Shown piece by piece: positions 52,034 through 62,435 of a stretch of DNA of 64,000 nucleotides. Under the pieces are notes generated by a model. It saw only the letters and a program-made list of their open reading frames with translations, was not told the origin of the DNA and did no database searches. The DNA lies in contig JBGPHC010000015.1 of NCBI GenBank assembly GCA_041484195.1, positions 25,204-89,203 on the forward strand. The letters run 5' to 3'. Position numbers and translations under genes: made by a program. Within the stretch, counting starts at the first letter, position 1; the number at the start of each line of letters is the position of its first letter. Source of the stretch: PSRI01 sp041484195. Lineage in GTDB: Bacteria > Bacteroidota > Bacteroidia > Chitinophagales > Chitinophagaceae.

Positions 52034-54502
52034 ATGAAAAAAATTCTACTTGCCTTCCTTATATTATTGTATGGATGCCCCTTTGTTTTTGCTACGAGAA
52101 TCCAGGGCCGTGTCAGGGATGACAAAGGCGCTCTATTGCCCTTTTCCTCCATTTTCGTTAAGGGAACAACCATTGGAACCACTGCCAATACTGAAGGCGC
52201 CTATTTTTTGGATTTACAGCCAGGTTCATATACATTGGTTTGTCAGCATGTAGGCTATCACCTTGTTGAAAAGAATATTTCGATAGATAAGAATGAGATC
52301 ACGATAGATTTTAGTTTATCCATTCAACAGCTTACCCTAAAGCCGGTGATCATTACCAATAATGCGGAGGATCCGGCTTATGAAATCATTCGTCATGCCA
52401 TCGCGAAAAGACCATTTTACAGGAACCAGGTAGATGCTTTTCAGTGCAAAGTGTATATCAAGGGACAACTGAAACTAAGGGACTATCCGAAGACCATATT
52501 CGGCCAGAAAGTGGAATTTGACGATGGCGACAGTTCGAGGAAGAAGATGATTTACCTGTCTGAAACAGTTGCGAATTATTCATTCAGGAAGCCGGATAAA
52601 GAAAGGATAGAAGTGACTTCCACCCGTGTGAGTGGGCAGGCTGAGAGTTTTGGTTTTAGCAGCCCGAAATTTCTGAGTTTTTATGACAATATCGTGGCCG
52701 TGAGCGAAGCGCTGAACCCCCGGGGATTTATTTCCCCGGTTGCTGATGAAGCGTTGGGCTTTTATCGCTATAAATTCATGGGCAGCTTTGTGGAGAATGG
52801 GAAGCTCATCAGCCGCATCAGGGTGATCCCCAAAAGGATCTATGAACCACTATTCAGTGGTTATATCAATATAGTGGAAGATGACTGGCGCATTCACAGC
52901 CTTGAGCTACTGCTTTCGAAATCTTCACAAATGGAGTTGGCGGACAGCCTCCGCATTGAACAGTTATATATGCCTGTTAGTTCGGATATATGGATGCTCA
53001 ACAGTCAGGTACTCTATCCAACTGTGAAATTATTCGGATTCGACGCGGCCGGGAGCTTTGTGACCGTATATTCAGCTTACCAGATTGAACCCCCATTCCC
53101 CAAAAAATATTTCACCAATACCATCGTCATTTACGATTCAGCTTCCAACAAACGCTCGGGCGCTTTTTGGGACCAGGTGCGACCCGTACCACTCTTGCAA
53201 GAAGAAATGGAAGACTATCTGAAAAAAGACAGTTTGGAAAAGGTGAAAAGAGATCCCCGCTACCTCGATTCCCTGGACCGTCGCAGAAACCAGTTCACTT
53301 TTCCGGGTATCCTGGTATATGGGCAGACCTTCAGCCGTGAAAGCAGGAAGAGCAGTTTTTCATACCCATCCATCTTACAAGTGCTGAGTTATAATTCTGT
53401 GGAAGGATGGGTCACAAATTTTGGTTTTGGCTATTCCAGGAGATTTAGTGACAGAAATTCCCTGTCCCTGCATCCCACATTTCGGTATGGCTATACGAAC
53501 CATCATTTCAATGTGGACCTGTCGGCGAGGTATTCTTTCGGAAAGGGCTACCTGAATTCAATTTCCGTTGCCGGTGGTAAGAAAGTGTTCCAGCTAAACA
53601 ACAGCAATCCGGTGATGCCATTGGTTAATTCTGTAAGTACACTGTTCTGGAATAGGAATTATTTGAAGATATATGAAGCCTGGTTCGGCAGCATAGGTTA
53701 TGCAAAGGGAATTGGAAATGGTTTCACCATCAGGGCGGGTCTTCAGATCCAGGACCGTTTGCCTCTCGAAAACACCGATTCCACTTTTTGGGGTAAGTCA
53801 AAATATATCGGAAGGCGTAGTCCCAACTATCCGGTTGAACTGGTTTTGGAGAATTTCAAGGCGCATCAGGCGGCGATATTTAGTTTTTCAGTGGCTTTCA
53901 GGCCGGGCACAAAATATATTCAATTCCCGGATCGGAAGGTCAATATTGGATCTGAATATCCTTTGTTCAGCCTGGGGTACCTGAAAGGAATCAATGGTTT
54001 TCTCGGGAGCGATGTGGATTTTGATGAATGGAATTTTTCGGTGAATGATGAGATTGGTTTGAAGTTATGGGGTGAGTTCAGGTACCATATCAGTGCGGGA
54101 GGGTTCCTGAATAATAAAAATGTTGAACTTCCCGATTACCGGCATTTTAACGGAAACCAATTGCTCTTTGCCACAACTTATCTCAATAGCTTTCAATTAT
54201 TGCCCTATTATTCCAATTCAACCTTGTCCCGTTTTTTTGCCGCGGGCCATATCGAGCATCATTTTAATGGATTTCTGACCAACAAGATCCCCTATATCAA
54301 AAAATTGAATCTTCACCTGGTCACAGGTTCAAACGGATTATATACTCATGCGAATGAATATTACTATGAATTCTTCGCCGGAATTGAAAATATCCTGAAA
54401 ATACTCCGGATTGATTTTGTATGGGGCTATCGAAACGGATCTTTATATGATACCAGCATCAGGATTGGGTTCAAAGGTTCCGATTTCAGGAATGATGATT
54501 GA
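52034..54502 (+). CDS. DUF5686 family outer-membrane protein with carboxypeptidase-like N-terminal domain
   Basis: 822 residues with a signal peptide (about 1-20). The N-terminal beta-sandwich (about 22-110; GRVRDDKGALLPFSSIFVKG) is a carboxypeptidase-regulatory-like domain. The rest is the DUF5686 beta-rich, probably outer-membrane domain, with VYIKGQLKLRDYPK early on and a C-terminal barrel-like region with many Tyr/Phe strands. The family is widespread in Bacteroidota and its role in the envelope is not settled. Confidence 0.85.
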   Translation: MKKILLAFLILLYGCPFVFATRIQGRVRDDKGALLPFSSIFVKGTTIGTTANTEGAYFLDLQPGSYTLVCQHVGYHLVEKNISIDKNEITIDFSLSIQQLTLKPVIITNNAEDPAYEIIRHAIAKRPFYRNQVDAFQCKVYIKGQLKLRDYPKTIFGQKVEFDDGDSSRKKMIYLSETVANYSFRKPDKERIEVTSTRVSGQAESFGFSSPKFLSFYDNIVAVSEALNPRGFISPVADEALGFYRYKFMGSFVENGKLISRIRVIPKRIYEPLFSGYINIVEDDWRIHSLELLLSKSSQMELADSLRIEQLYMPVSSDIWMLNSQVLYPTVKLFGFDAAGSFVTVYSAYQIEPPFPKKYFTNTIVIYDSASNKRSGAFWDQVRPVPLLQEEMEDYLKKDSLEKVKRDPRYLDSLDRRRNQFTFPGILVYGQTFSRESRKSSFSYPSILQVLSYNSVEGWVTNFGFGYSRRFSDRNSLSLHPTFRYGYTNHHFNVDLSARYSFGKGYLNSISVAGGKKVFQLNNSNPVMPLVNSVSTLFWNRNYLKIYEAWFGSIGYAKGIGNGFTIRAGLQIQDRLPLENTDSTFWGKSKYIGRRSPNYPVELVLENFKAHQAAIFSFSVAFRPGTKYIQFPDRKVNIGSEYPLFSLGYLKGINGFLGSDVDFDEWNFSVNDEIGLKLWGEFRYHISAGGFLNNKNVELPDYRHFNGNQLLFATTYLNSFQLLPYYSNSTLSRFFAAGHIEHHFNGFLTNKIPYIKKLNLHLVTGSNGLYTHANEYYYEFFAGIENILKILRIDFVWGYRNGSLYDTSIRIGFKGSDFRNDD

Positions 54503-54675
54503 GTATGCCTGTTTTTCGAGAAATTTTTGCCTGTAGTTTAGGAGCAATGTCAATAGTGCAAATTGCCGTTCGCCATGGCCCTGCCTGACAAATTTATATT
54601 CAGGTGAAAAGCAGCCAGCACTGCCCGCAGGTCTGGCATTAATCATCCAATATTTATACAGAGACGTTAATTATT

Positions 54676-54683
54676 TATCTTTG
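54676..54683 (+). promoter_or_regulatory. -7 promoter box for trhO
   Basis: TATCTTTG matches TAnnTTTG and lies 19 bases before the ATG at 54703. Confidence 0.5.
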
Positions 54684-54702
54684 TGTTTGTTTTAGTCGGG
54701 TA

Positions 54703-55752
54703 ATGGAAACAAACCAGTGTAGAAAAATGACAGTATTACACAATCGCGTTTCGCAGAAGGAATTGAAGAAAAGAATGCTGGAGGAAAATGAGCCCCGCAG
54801 CACCGTTTCATTCTATCATTATTTTCCCATTGCTGAGCCAGCCTTGTTCAGGGATCAGTTGTACCAGAATCTCCAGGTTCTGGGCGTATTTGGCCGAATA
54901 TACGTGGCCAGAGAAGGCATCAATGCCCAGGTAAGTGTTCCGGAGAGCCGCTTTGAGCAGCTAAGAGAATATTTGTATTCTATTGAAGGACTTGATGGAA
55001 TACGCCTCAATAAGGCTGTGGATGATAATGGCAAATCATTCTGGGTGCTTAAAATAAAAGTGAGACACAGGATTGTGGCCGATGGCATCAATGATCCGGG
55101 CTTCAGCATGCAGAATAAGGGCAATTATGTAAATGCCGAACAATTCAACCAATTGACTGATGATCCCCAGACCATCGTGATTGACATGCGCAATCACTAT
55201 GAATTTGAAGTGGGGCATTTTGTGCGAGCCCTGGAAGTTCCCAGCGACACATTCAGGGAGCAGCTACCCATGGCCGTTGAAATGATGAAGGAAAATAAGG
55301 ATAGGAATATCATCATGTATTGCACGGGAGGCATCCGCTGCGAAAAAGCCAGTGCATACATGTTGCATCATGGATTCAGGAATGTATTTCACCTGGAAGG
55401 AGGCATTATCAACTATGCGAAGGAGATCAAATCCTTAAATCTGGACAATAAGTTCATCGGCAAAAATTTTGTCTTCGATGACAGGCTGGGAGAGAGGATC
55501 AGTCCGGATATAATTGCCCGCTGCCATCAATGTGGTAAGCCCTGTGATACACATAAGAATTGTGTCAATGAAGCATGCCATTTGCTTTTCATTCAATGTG
55601 AGGATTGCGCCGATAAATATGATAATTGTTGTAGTAAAGGATGCCAGGATTTCATCAGGCTTCCACTGGAATTACAGAGGGAAAAGCGCAAAGGCATTGC
55701 CAAAGGACAGAATATTTTCAATAAGTCGAAGCAGAGAAAGATGATAAGTTAG
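54703..55752 (+). CDS. trhO: tRNA uridine(34) hydroxylase, rhodanese-type
   Basis: 349 residues (YceA/TrhO family). The N-terminal domain has GRIYVAREGINAQVSVPE. The rhodanese domain runs from VIDMRNHYEFEVGHF to the catalytic loop MYCTGGIRCEKA (active Cys). The C-terminal zinc-binding-like cluster is CHQCGKPCDTHKNC and CEDCADKYDNCCSKGC. TrhO adds 5-hydroxyl to U34 of tRNAs. ATG 54703 or 54727 is possible; the -7 box fits the first. Confidence 0.92.
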   Translation: METNQCRKMTVLHNRVSQKELKKRMLEENEPRSTVSFYHYFPIAEPALFRDQLYQNLQVLGVFGRIYVAREGINAQVSVPESRFEQLREYLYSIEGLDGIRLNKAVDDNGKSFWVLKIKVRHRIVADGINDPGFSMQNKGNYVNAEQFNQLTDDPQTIVIDMRNHYEFEVGHFVRALEVPSDTFREQLPMAVEMMKENKDRNIIMYCTGGIRCEKASAYMLHHGFRNVFHLEGGIINYAKEIKSLNLDNKFIGKNFVFDDRLGERISPDIIARCHQCGKPCDTHKNCVNEACHLLFIQCEDCADKYDNCCSKGCQDFIRLPLELQREKRKGIAKGQNIFNKSKQRKMIS

Positions 55753-55839
55753 AAAATGGGAATAGAAAAAATCCTGACTGCCACCGCATAGAATTGCTCA
55801 CCATTGGCAGCCAGGTTCCCGCGAGATTCATTGTTAATT

Positions 55840-56988
55840 TCATGGTGCCGGAATCCACTTGATGCAAACCGGCGTAGGCACTTCAATAGTCTTTCCAGTT
55901 GATACAAGTTTGCCAGTCTTTAAATCTCTCTTAAAGATCACAATATTGTCGGATCCCTGGTTTGCCACCAGGAGGAATTTGCCGGATGGATCCAGGCTAA
56001 AATTTCGGGGTGTTTTACCCAGGGTGGATTGAAACCCTACCGTCTTCAGCAGGCCCGAAGCCGTATTGATCGAAAAAATCGCCAGGCTGTTTGCGTCTCC
56101 CCGGTTAGAAGCATAAAGGAATTTCCCATCGGGCGAAATATGAATATCAGCCGATCCTTTATCACCATTAAATCCTTTTGGATGAGATGAAATAGTCTGA
56201 ATGCTTTTAAGTTGGCCTTTTTGATCATAGCGGAAAGCAGTCACGGCTCCGGCCATTTCTTGAATCAGGTAGGCAAATTTGCCCGAAGGATGAAATACAA
56301 AATGCCTCGGTCCGGACCCTGGTTCAGTAGCCGCAAACCCCGGAATCGTTGGCTTAAGTTCACCCCTAGCCGGATCAAAATGATAGATCATTACTTTATC
56401 CAGGCCCAGGTCGGAAACATAGAGATAATGATTGTCTGGTGACAAGACGGTAGAATGAACATGTGGTCCGGCCTGCCGGTCTTTGTTAAAGCCTGTACCA
56501 TGATGGGATATTGTATTGGGCTTACCCAATGAACCATCACCGTTAATAGGCAGAACGGATAAACTGCCGCTGCTATAGTTGGCCACGATGGCCCACCGGC
56601 CGGTCTTGTCAATTGTAACATAGCAGGGATCGTCACCGCCTGAGGGTTGGTCATTCAGGCGGGTCATGGCAGCGTTCTTATTATCAAAGCTGAATGCCGT
56701 GAGATAGCCTCCGTTATTGTTTTCGTGTAATTCATTTACGACATACACTTTTTCTTTGTCAGGCGAGATTTCCAGATAAGATGGATTCTTGATTCCGGTG
56801 GCCTTATTAACATATTCAAATACGCCTGTGTTGCTATCGAATTTATAAATGTATATGCCTTCACTCTTTCCACTCGTATAAGTGCCAACGAGGAGATATT
56901 GCAGATGATTTGGCTTTGGATTCTGCTGGGCACTCGCCAGAAATGGAATCACTAAAAAGAGGAGTTTCAGGAAGATTCTTCTATTCAT
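55840..56988 (-). CDS. Secreted lactonase-family beta-propeller protein
   Basis: 382 residues with a signal peptide (about 1-20, ending LASAQ). The 6-phosphogluconolactonase / Pgl-like seven-bladed propeller is shown by repeated blades such as VHSTVLSPDNHYLYVSDLGL, FHPSGKFAYLIQ and DIHISPDGKFLYASNRG. Members hydrolyse lactones or related sugars; periplasmic location is inferred from the signal peptide. The substrate is not known. It lies 58 bases downstream of the next minus-strand gene. Confidence 0.85.
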   Translation of the reverse strand: MNRRIFLKLLFLVIPFLASAQQNPKPNHLQYLLVGTYTSGKSEGIYIYKFDSNTGVFEYVNKATGIKNPSYLEISPDKEKVYVVNELHENNNGGYLTAFSFDNKNAAMTRLNDQPSGGDDPCYVTIDKTGRWAIVANYSSGSLSVLPINGDGSLGKPNTISHHGTGFNKDRQAGPHVHSTVLSPDNHYLYVSDLGLDKVMIYHFDPARGELKPTIPGFAATEPGSGPRHFVFHPSGKFAYLIQEMAGAVTAFRYDQKGQLKSIQTISSHPKGFNGDKGSADIHISPDGKFLYASNRGDANSLAIFSINTASGLLKTVGFQSTLGKTPRNFSLDPSGKFLLVANQGSDNIVIFKRDLKTGKLVSTGKTIEVPTPVCIKWIPAP

Positions 56989-57046
56989 GATGTATCAGTT
57001 AAATTGAAAAAAATATGAATGCAGCAGGTCTGAAAAAAATTCTTTT

Positions 57047-57808
57047 TTATACCAAAGGAACGGCCCGGAAGGCCATCATCAGAAAAGCGGCCACCATCAA
57101 GGTATAAATTATGCTGAAGAATATGAGTTCTTTCTTGCTGGAAACTACATAATAACTCAGGAGCGGGATGATCTGCAAGGCATGCAGTCCAAAAAAATGC
57201 GCGACCCGCAAGTCTCCATAAATCCTGCTCCAATTTACGATCGGTAAGCCGCGGCTCCCATCCGGACCACCAATGGTATGCCTCAGGTAGTGGACCATCA
57301 GGCCTCCTTCGATGGCAGATATGATAAACAATATCATTCCGATCCTTATTCCCCAAAGAAATACGACAGAGATGGTAAATTTCTTTTGCCTAAAAAAGAG
57401 GTAGCAGATATATCCTGTCCAAATGGTGAACAAACTAATAACTATACCCATAACCATAAATAATATAGCATCCAGCCCAGTGCTGACATTGAAATGAGAT
57501 CGCAGGCCTCTCGCGGACTGGGTACTTATAATGGATGTTTCTATGATCATGGAAATGATCAGCATCCAGGAGTAAGCGGCTACCGCTCTCCGGTATTGAA
57601 GATAATGCAATAACCAACCCATGGTCCAGCTCATGATCCAGATGGAAAAAAAGAATTTCATGGGTTTCATCCAGGCATTGATGCCAAGTATCTGCCGATG
57701 ATCTACCAGGGTCAAACCTATGCAAACAATAGCGGCAATGAAATTCAGAAGCCCGAAATAAAACAACTTTTCATTTCTTCGCTTCAGTTCCTGAAGAAAT
57801 TTCTTCAT
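57047..57808 (-). CDS. Polytopic membrane protein of unknown function
   Basis: 253 residues with about seven hydrophobic segments (near 15-35, 48-66, 75-95, 115-140, 150-168, 200-215 and 225-247). No family is recognised. Conserved-looking motifs include WMKPMKFFFSIWIMSWTMGW and an AHFFGLHALQIIPLLSY segment with paired His. It lies 13 bases after the ABA4-like gene on the same strand, suggesting one transcript. Confidence 0.7.
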   Translation of the reverse strand: MKKFLQELKRRNEKLFYFGLLNFIAAIVCIGLTLVDHRQILGINAWMKPMKFFFSIWIMSWTMGWLLHYLQYRRAVAAYSWMLIISMIIETSIISTQSARGLRSHFNVSTGLDAILFMVMGIVISLFTIWTGYICYLFFRQKKFTISVVFLWGIRIGMILFIISAIEGGLMVHYLRHTIGGPDGSRGLPIVNWSRIYGDLRVAHFFGLHALQIIPLLSYYVVSSKKELIFFSIIYTLMVAAFLMMAFRAVPLV

Positions 57809-57821
57809 ACCAAGAATTTGT

Positions 57822-58256
57822 TTACCAATTTTCTACAAAATATTTTCTGGTAACGATAAACCTGATTAGCAAATAAAGCAGAAAGCCAAAGGGGCCGAAC
57901 ACAAATGTAAAGAAAAGTGGGATTACGAGTACCCACTGGGGTATCCCATGTCTCCTCGCGTTCTTCCTGATAAATACACCGGCCATGAGGTCAAAAGCCA
58001 GGTAATGAACCCAACCGGCAGTTACCATATTCTCGTCCCGGAAGAGCTGCATCACCGATTCCAGTTTGCCGAATTTTTGAAAAATCGATATGTCGAATGA
58101 TGCCCAAATCATCCAGGAGTATATGATGCTCAGCAATGTGACGATTATTCCAATGATGAATTTATCAGCGGCATACCACCTAGGGAGAAAAATGAGGATG
58201 ACCCATCCCAGACTGGCAATGGTGCTGCAGATTTCGAATATGCTGCTGGCTGACAT
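57822..58256 (-). CDS. ABA4-like (DUF4281) membrane protein
   Basis: 144 residues with four membrane segments. The motif HYLAFDLMAGVFIRKNARRH and the C-terminal FTFVFGPFGFLLYLLIRFI are typical of the DUF4281/ABA4-like family. Plant ABA4 acts in neoxanthin synthesis; bacterial members have no established role. It precedes the membrane protein at 57047 and may be co-transcribed with it. Confidence 0.78.
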   Translation of the reverse strand: MSASSIFEICSTIASLGWVILIFLPRWYAADKFIIGIIVTLLSIIYSWMIWASFDISIFQKFGKLESVMQLFRDENMVTAGWVHYLAFDLMAGVFIRKNARRHGIPQWVLVIPLFFTFVFGPFGFLLYLLIRFIVTRKYFVENW

Positions 58257-58374
58257 ACAAATGATTTTTGATTGATTAGAATGAAAATGGAATTCGGATC
58301 AGTCAGATGAAGAGGAAGTCTCTTCCCAGATCAATTCATGTTCCCTGATCTACATACTACGAGGCTTACTTTAT

Positions 58375-59301
58375 CTAGGGCAATTTTCCGAGACTTTCCA
58401 GAATGCTCTGCCTGGTTTCTTCCACGCTGAGTTGCCGGGGCTGGAACTTTTCACCAATCACCTGCTCATATAATTCTATATATCTCCTGCTGATGGTCTG
58501 TACCCATTCGTCGCTCATTTCCGGAATGGACTGACCCTGCTTCCCCATGAAGTCATGGGCTATCAGCCACTCCCGTACAAATTCCTTGCTGAGCTGCTTC
58601 TGGCGTTCACCCGAACCCTGCCTGGATTCAAAACCATCTGCATAAAAATAGCGCGAGGAATCGGGCGTATGAATTTCGTCCATCAGGTAAATGGTATCGC
58701 CAATCCTGCCAAATTCATATTTGGTATCTGCCAGTATCAGATTTCTTTTGGCGGCAATTTCCTTTCCCCTCGCGAAGAGACGCAGGGTGTAATCTGTGAG
58801 AATTTCCCATTCCTGTTCTGTCGCGAGTTTTCTTCGCAAGATTTCTGATTTGGAGATATCTTCATCGTGACCTTCGGAAGCTTTTGTAGAAGGTGTGATT
58901 ATAGGTTGAGGTAAGAAATCATTTTCCTTCAGTCCTTCCGGTAATGGCACACCGCAGAGTTCGCGCTTGCCGGACTGGTAGGTGCGCCATGCATGGCCTA
59001 CCAGGTTTCCCCTGACTACCATTTCGAGTTTGAAAGGATTGCATTTTTTCCCGATCGAAACCGTTGGAGCAGGCACGTCAAGAAGCCAGTTGGGACATAT
59101 ATCTGATGTGGCCCTGAGCATGTAAGCAGCAATCTGGTTCAATACCTGACCCTTTAAAGGAATGGGCCGTGGCAGGATCACATCGAATGCGGAGATCCTG
59201 TCGCTCGCTATCATCACCAGATAGCTGTTCCCAATGGTATAAACATCCCTCACTTTGCCACGATAGAATTGGGTCTGGTTGGGAAACTGATAGTCACTCA
59301 T
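58375..59301 (-). CDS. purC: Phosphoribosylaminoimidazole-succinocarboxamide synthase
   Basis: 308 residues, full length for the long PurC form. Signatures: YRGKVRDVYTIG (N-terminal ATP loop), MIASDRISAFDVILPRPIPL, MVVRGNLVGHAWRTYQSGKR and LADTKYEFGRIGDTIYLMDE. It joins aspartate to CAIR in purine synthesis with ATP. It is a single gene with no other pur genes nearby; no perfect -7 box was found upstream. Confidence 0.95.
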   Translation of the reverse strand: MSDYQFPNQTQFYRGKVRDVYTIGNSYLVMIASDRISAFDVILPRPIPLKGQVLNQIAAYMLRATSDICPNWLLDVPAPTVSIGKKCNPFKLEMVVRGNLVGHAWRTYQSGKRELCGVPLPEGLKENDFLPQPIITPSTKASEGHDEDISKSEILRRKLATEQEWEILTDYTLRLFARGKEIAAKRNLILADTKYEFGRIGDTIYLMDEIHTPDSSRYFYADGFESRQGSGERQKQLSKEFVREWLIAHDFMGKQGQSIPEMSDEWVQTISRRYIELYEQVIGEKFQPRQLSVEETRQSILESLGKLP

Positions 59302-59673
59302 GATGCTAAAATAGGGCCGGGCATTGAAATGGCCAATTTTAGAGAATCCAAGATTTCAACAAAGGCATAACAAGATTTCCGGGATAAGAGACAGGGAAGG
59401 ATTTTAGGGAATTTGGAGATCAAAGTTCTAAATTATCCTCATGGTTCTTTCCAATCAGGCCAGCGAAGCCGATAATGAACTAGAGTTTAGCCTGCCGGGA
59501 TAAAAAAGGAATAGCATTTTTATTAATTTGATCGAAGGGATTGAGCCCTTCAGAATCTGGATTTGATTTGAATCAATTTGCTCATGTTCACAGCTTAATT
59601 CAATGGAAATAAAATTTTCATGGTAAAATAACAATTACTAATTTGTTTACAATTTGTACTAAAACATCTGCTC
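59302..59673. other. Intergenic region between purC and the TonB-receptor gene
   Basis: About 370 AT-rich bases between divergent genes. No coding frame is convincing, and no riboswitch was recognised. A small hairpin (GAAGGG/CCCTTC at 59534-59551) is visible but has no T run. Near-consensus promoter elements (such as CTAATTTG and ACAATTTG near 59640-59656) lie just before the receptor gene. Confidence 0.4.
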
Positions 59674-62397
59674 ATGAAAAGAAAACTCAGTTGCCTGGCA
59701 ATTACGCTAATGGCCCTGATTACAACGTTTGCTCAAGCCCGGAACCTGAATGACATCACCATCACCGGTAGCGTTAGGAACAGTACCAGCAAAGAAGTTG
59801 TCAGCGCCGTTTCAGTAAGCGTTAAAGGATCCAATGAAGGCACATTCACCGATGACAATGGAAATTTCAAGCTTACGGTGAATAGAAGCCTCCCATTTAC
59901 ACTTGTCTTTTCTTCCATCGGATTTGAAACGAAAGAACTGGAAATTAACAATCTCCAGGCATTGCAGGTGGAACTGATCCCTGCTTCCACGCTGGGACAG
60001 GAAGTAGTTATTTCAGCTACCCGTACACCGGCGCGAATTCTCGAATCACCTGTAACCATCGAAAGGGTGAGTAGCGCGGCCATTCGGAATTCCGCGGCTT
60101 CGAACTATTATGATATGGTATCTAATCTTAAAGGAGTGGACGTAGTAACAGCATCGCTCACATTCAAAACACCTACCACAAGGGGCTTCGCTTCCAGCGG
60201 AAATACCCGCTTCACCCAGATCATCAATGGCATGGATAACCAGGCCCCCGGACTCAATTTTTCGGTGGGCAGTGTGATCGGATTAATCGAATTGGACATT
60301 GATAATATGGAATTGCTGCCAGGTGCTTCTTCCGCGCTCTATGGTCCCGGTGGCATGAATGGTACACTGCTGATCAATGGAAAGAATCCATTCAAATACC
60401 AGGGATTGAGTTTCATGATGAAACAGGGAATCATGAATTTGGGACAAAACGCAGGAAGGCCTGCTTCACCTTATTATAACTGGAGTCTGCGCTGGGCCAA
60501 AAAAATTGGGGAAAGGTTTGCTTTCAAGATTGCGACCGAACTCATTCAGGCGAAGGATTGGGTGGCGAATGACAACCGTGACTACAAGCGCTTGGGCTCC
60601 ACTGGTGGCATTGTGCCCGGAACGCGCAGCACCGATCCGAATTATGATGGCGTGAATGTGTACGGCGATGAAACCACCACCAATCTGAAAGCCGTTCTCA
60701 ATGCAGTTGGCCAATCGGCGCCGTTCCTGCAGGGATATATCAATACATTACCAGCCAATATTCCCGTGTCGCGTACCGGTTATACTGAAAAAGATATCAG
60801 CGACCCCAATACCGTGAATTTCAAACTCACGGGGGCCTTACACTATAAGATCGGAAGAAATGTTGAAGCGAGCCTGAGTGGATATTGGGGAACAGGCAAT
60901 ACACTTTATACCGGCAGTAACCGCTATTCGCTCAAGAATTTGAAAATGGGCCAATACAAACTCGAGTTTGCGAGTAAGAACTGGTTCCTTAGAGCATATA
61001 CCACTCAGGAAAATTCGGGGGAATCCTATAACCTCACTGTCGCCACTCAAATATTGAATGAAGGATGGAAACCAAGCGGTGGATCCACCGGATGGTATTC
61101 ACAATATGCCCAGGCTTATCTCGCGGCAAAAATGGCCGGGAGGCCAGACCTGGAAGCCCATAACACCGCGAGAGCTGCCGCCGACCAGGGACGCCCTCTT
61201 CCCGGTTCACCAAGATTTCAGCAATTGCTTGATTCGGTGAGACTGCTGCCAATCCCTAATGGAGGGCTTTTTCTGGACAGGACCAACCTCTATATGGTGG
61301 AAGGACAATATAACCTGACTGACGCCATAAAATTTGTAGAGGTTCTGATCGGAGGTAATTGGAAGAAATATGTACTGAATAGCCAGGGCACACTGTTTGC
61401 CGACAAACCAGGCAGTCCCATTGGAATCAATGAATACGGAGCATACATGCAGGTTTCGAAATTCATAGTTCCAGAAATTCTAAAAATTACAGCATCGGGC
61501 CGCTATGACAAGAATGCGAATTTCACCGGAAGATTTACGCCCAGGATTACAGCCCTTATTAAACCTGCAAAAGATCATAATATCCGGCTTTCTTATCAAA
61601 CGGCTTATCGTTTCCCCTCCACACAACAGCAATGGATTGATTTGAATGTCGGCACCGGCAGGCTTCTCGGAGGCGTGAAGGAATTATGGGATAAGTATAA
61701 CATGATCGAGAATCCAATTTATTCCGTGGAATCCGTTCAGGCCGGCAATCCTGAAGTGATACCTTATTTCGCGTTCAAGCCTGAGTCAGTAGTTTCCTAT
61801 GAGATTGGTTACAAATCTCTCATCGCCCGCAAATTTTTGATTGACGCCTATTTCTATTATAGCGAATACCAGAATTTCCTCAGTCGCAGGGATGTGATTC
61901 AGAATAAGGACCCGAATGATCTTACATTCACGAATATTAACGGCTATTCTATTGTTGTAAATGCTCCTGGAAAGGTGAAGGCGCATGGCTGGGGATTGAG
62001 CCTGGATTACCTGCTGCGCGGCAATTTCTCCATTTCAGGGAATATTTCCTCCGATGAATTGAGTGACGAACCCGCCGGATTCCGCGCGGAATTCAATACA
62101 CCCAAATATCGCACGAACCTGACCTTCGCGAACAGCGGCTTCGGACATAACCAGCGTGTAGGCTTTGCAGTTACCTGGAGATGGCAGGACTCTTTCTTTT
62201 ATGACCTTGATTTTGCCTCGGGTGACCTACCCGCCATTCACACTGTTGACGCGCAGATAAGTTATAAATTCCCCGCCATTAAATCGGTTGTCAAGCTGGC
62301 GGGCAATAACCTGTTGAATCAATATTACAGAAACGCCATGGGTAATCCGCAGGTAGGCGGCCTATATTATGTAAGCTTCGCCTACAATGTTTTCTAA
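59674..62397 (+). CDS. TonB-dependent receptor with carboxypeptidase-like N-terminal domain
   Basis: 907 residues with a signal peptide (about 1-22). A carboxypeptidase-regulatory-like domain (about 28-105) is followed by the plug (about 115-230, with SVGSVIGLIELDIDNMELLP). A 22-strand-type barrel ends in a terminal Phe (YNVF). No TonB box could be pinned down. Such proteins import large substrates across the outer membrane; the ligand is unknown, and a SusD partner is absent. The fasciclin lipoprotein gene follows 38 bases downstream and is probably co-transcribed. Confidence 0.9.
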   Translation: MKRKLSCLAITLMALITTFAQARNLNDITITGSVRNSTSKEVVSAVSVSVKGSNEGTFTDDNGNFKLTVNRSLPFTLVFSSIGFETKELEINNLQALQVELIPASTLGQEVVISATRTPARILESPVTIERVSSAAIRNSAASNYYDMVSNLKGVDVVTASLTFKTPTTRGFASSGNTRFTQIINGMDNQAPGLNFSVGSVIGLIELDIDNMELLPGASSALYGPGGMNGTLLINGKNPFKYQGLSFMMKQGIMNLGQNAGRPASPYYNWSLRWAKKIGERFAFKIATELIQAKDWVANDNRDYKRLGSTGGIVPGTRSTDPNYDGVNVYGDETTTNLKAVLNAVGQSAPFLQGYINTLPANIPVSRTGYTEKDISDPNTVNFKLTGALHYKIGRNVEASLSGYWGTGNTLYTGSNRYSLKNLKMGQYKLEFASKNWFLRAYTTQENSGESYNLTVATQILNEGWKPSGGSTGWYSQYAQAYLAAKMAGRPDLEAHNTARAAADQGRPLPGSPRFQQLLDSVRLLPIPNGGLFLDRTNLYMVEGQYNLTDAIKFVEVLIGGNWKKYVLNSQGTLFADKPGSPIGINEYGAYMQVSKFIVPEILKITASGRYDKNANFTGRFTPRITALIKPAKDHNIRLSYQTAYRFPSTQQQWIDLNVGTGRLLGGVKELWDKYNMIENPIYSVESVQAGNPEVIPYFAFKPESVVSYEIGYKSLIARKFLIDAYFYYSEYQNFLSRRDVIQNKDPNDLTFTNINGYSIVVNAPGKVKAHGWGLSLDYLLRGNFSISGNISSDELSDEPAGFRAEFNTPKYRTNLTFANSGFGHNQRVGFAVTWRWQDSFFYDLDFASGDLPAIHTVDAQISYKFPAIKSVVKLAGNNLLNQYYRNAMGNPQVGGLYYVSFAYNVF

Positions 62398-62435
62398 ACC
62401 CTATTCATTACCGTGAAAAATAAAAAAGATTGTTT

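Noticed and set aside
54503..54646. A minus-strand frame of 67 residues (54443-54646) between the DUF5686 gene and trhO.
   Set aside because: About 60 bases of it overlap the end of the DUF5686 gene, and the remainder has no recognised motif or promoter.
59534..59551. A GAAGGG/CCCTTC hairpin before the TonB-receptor gene.
   Set aside because: A six-base stem without a T run or a partner sequence is too weak to call a regulator or terminator.
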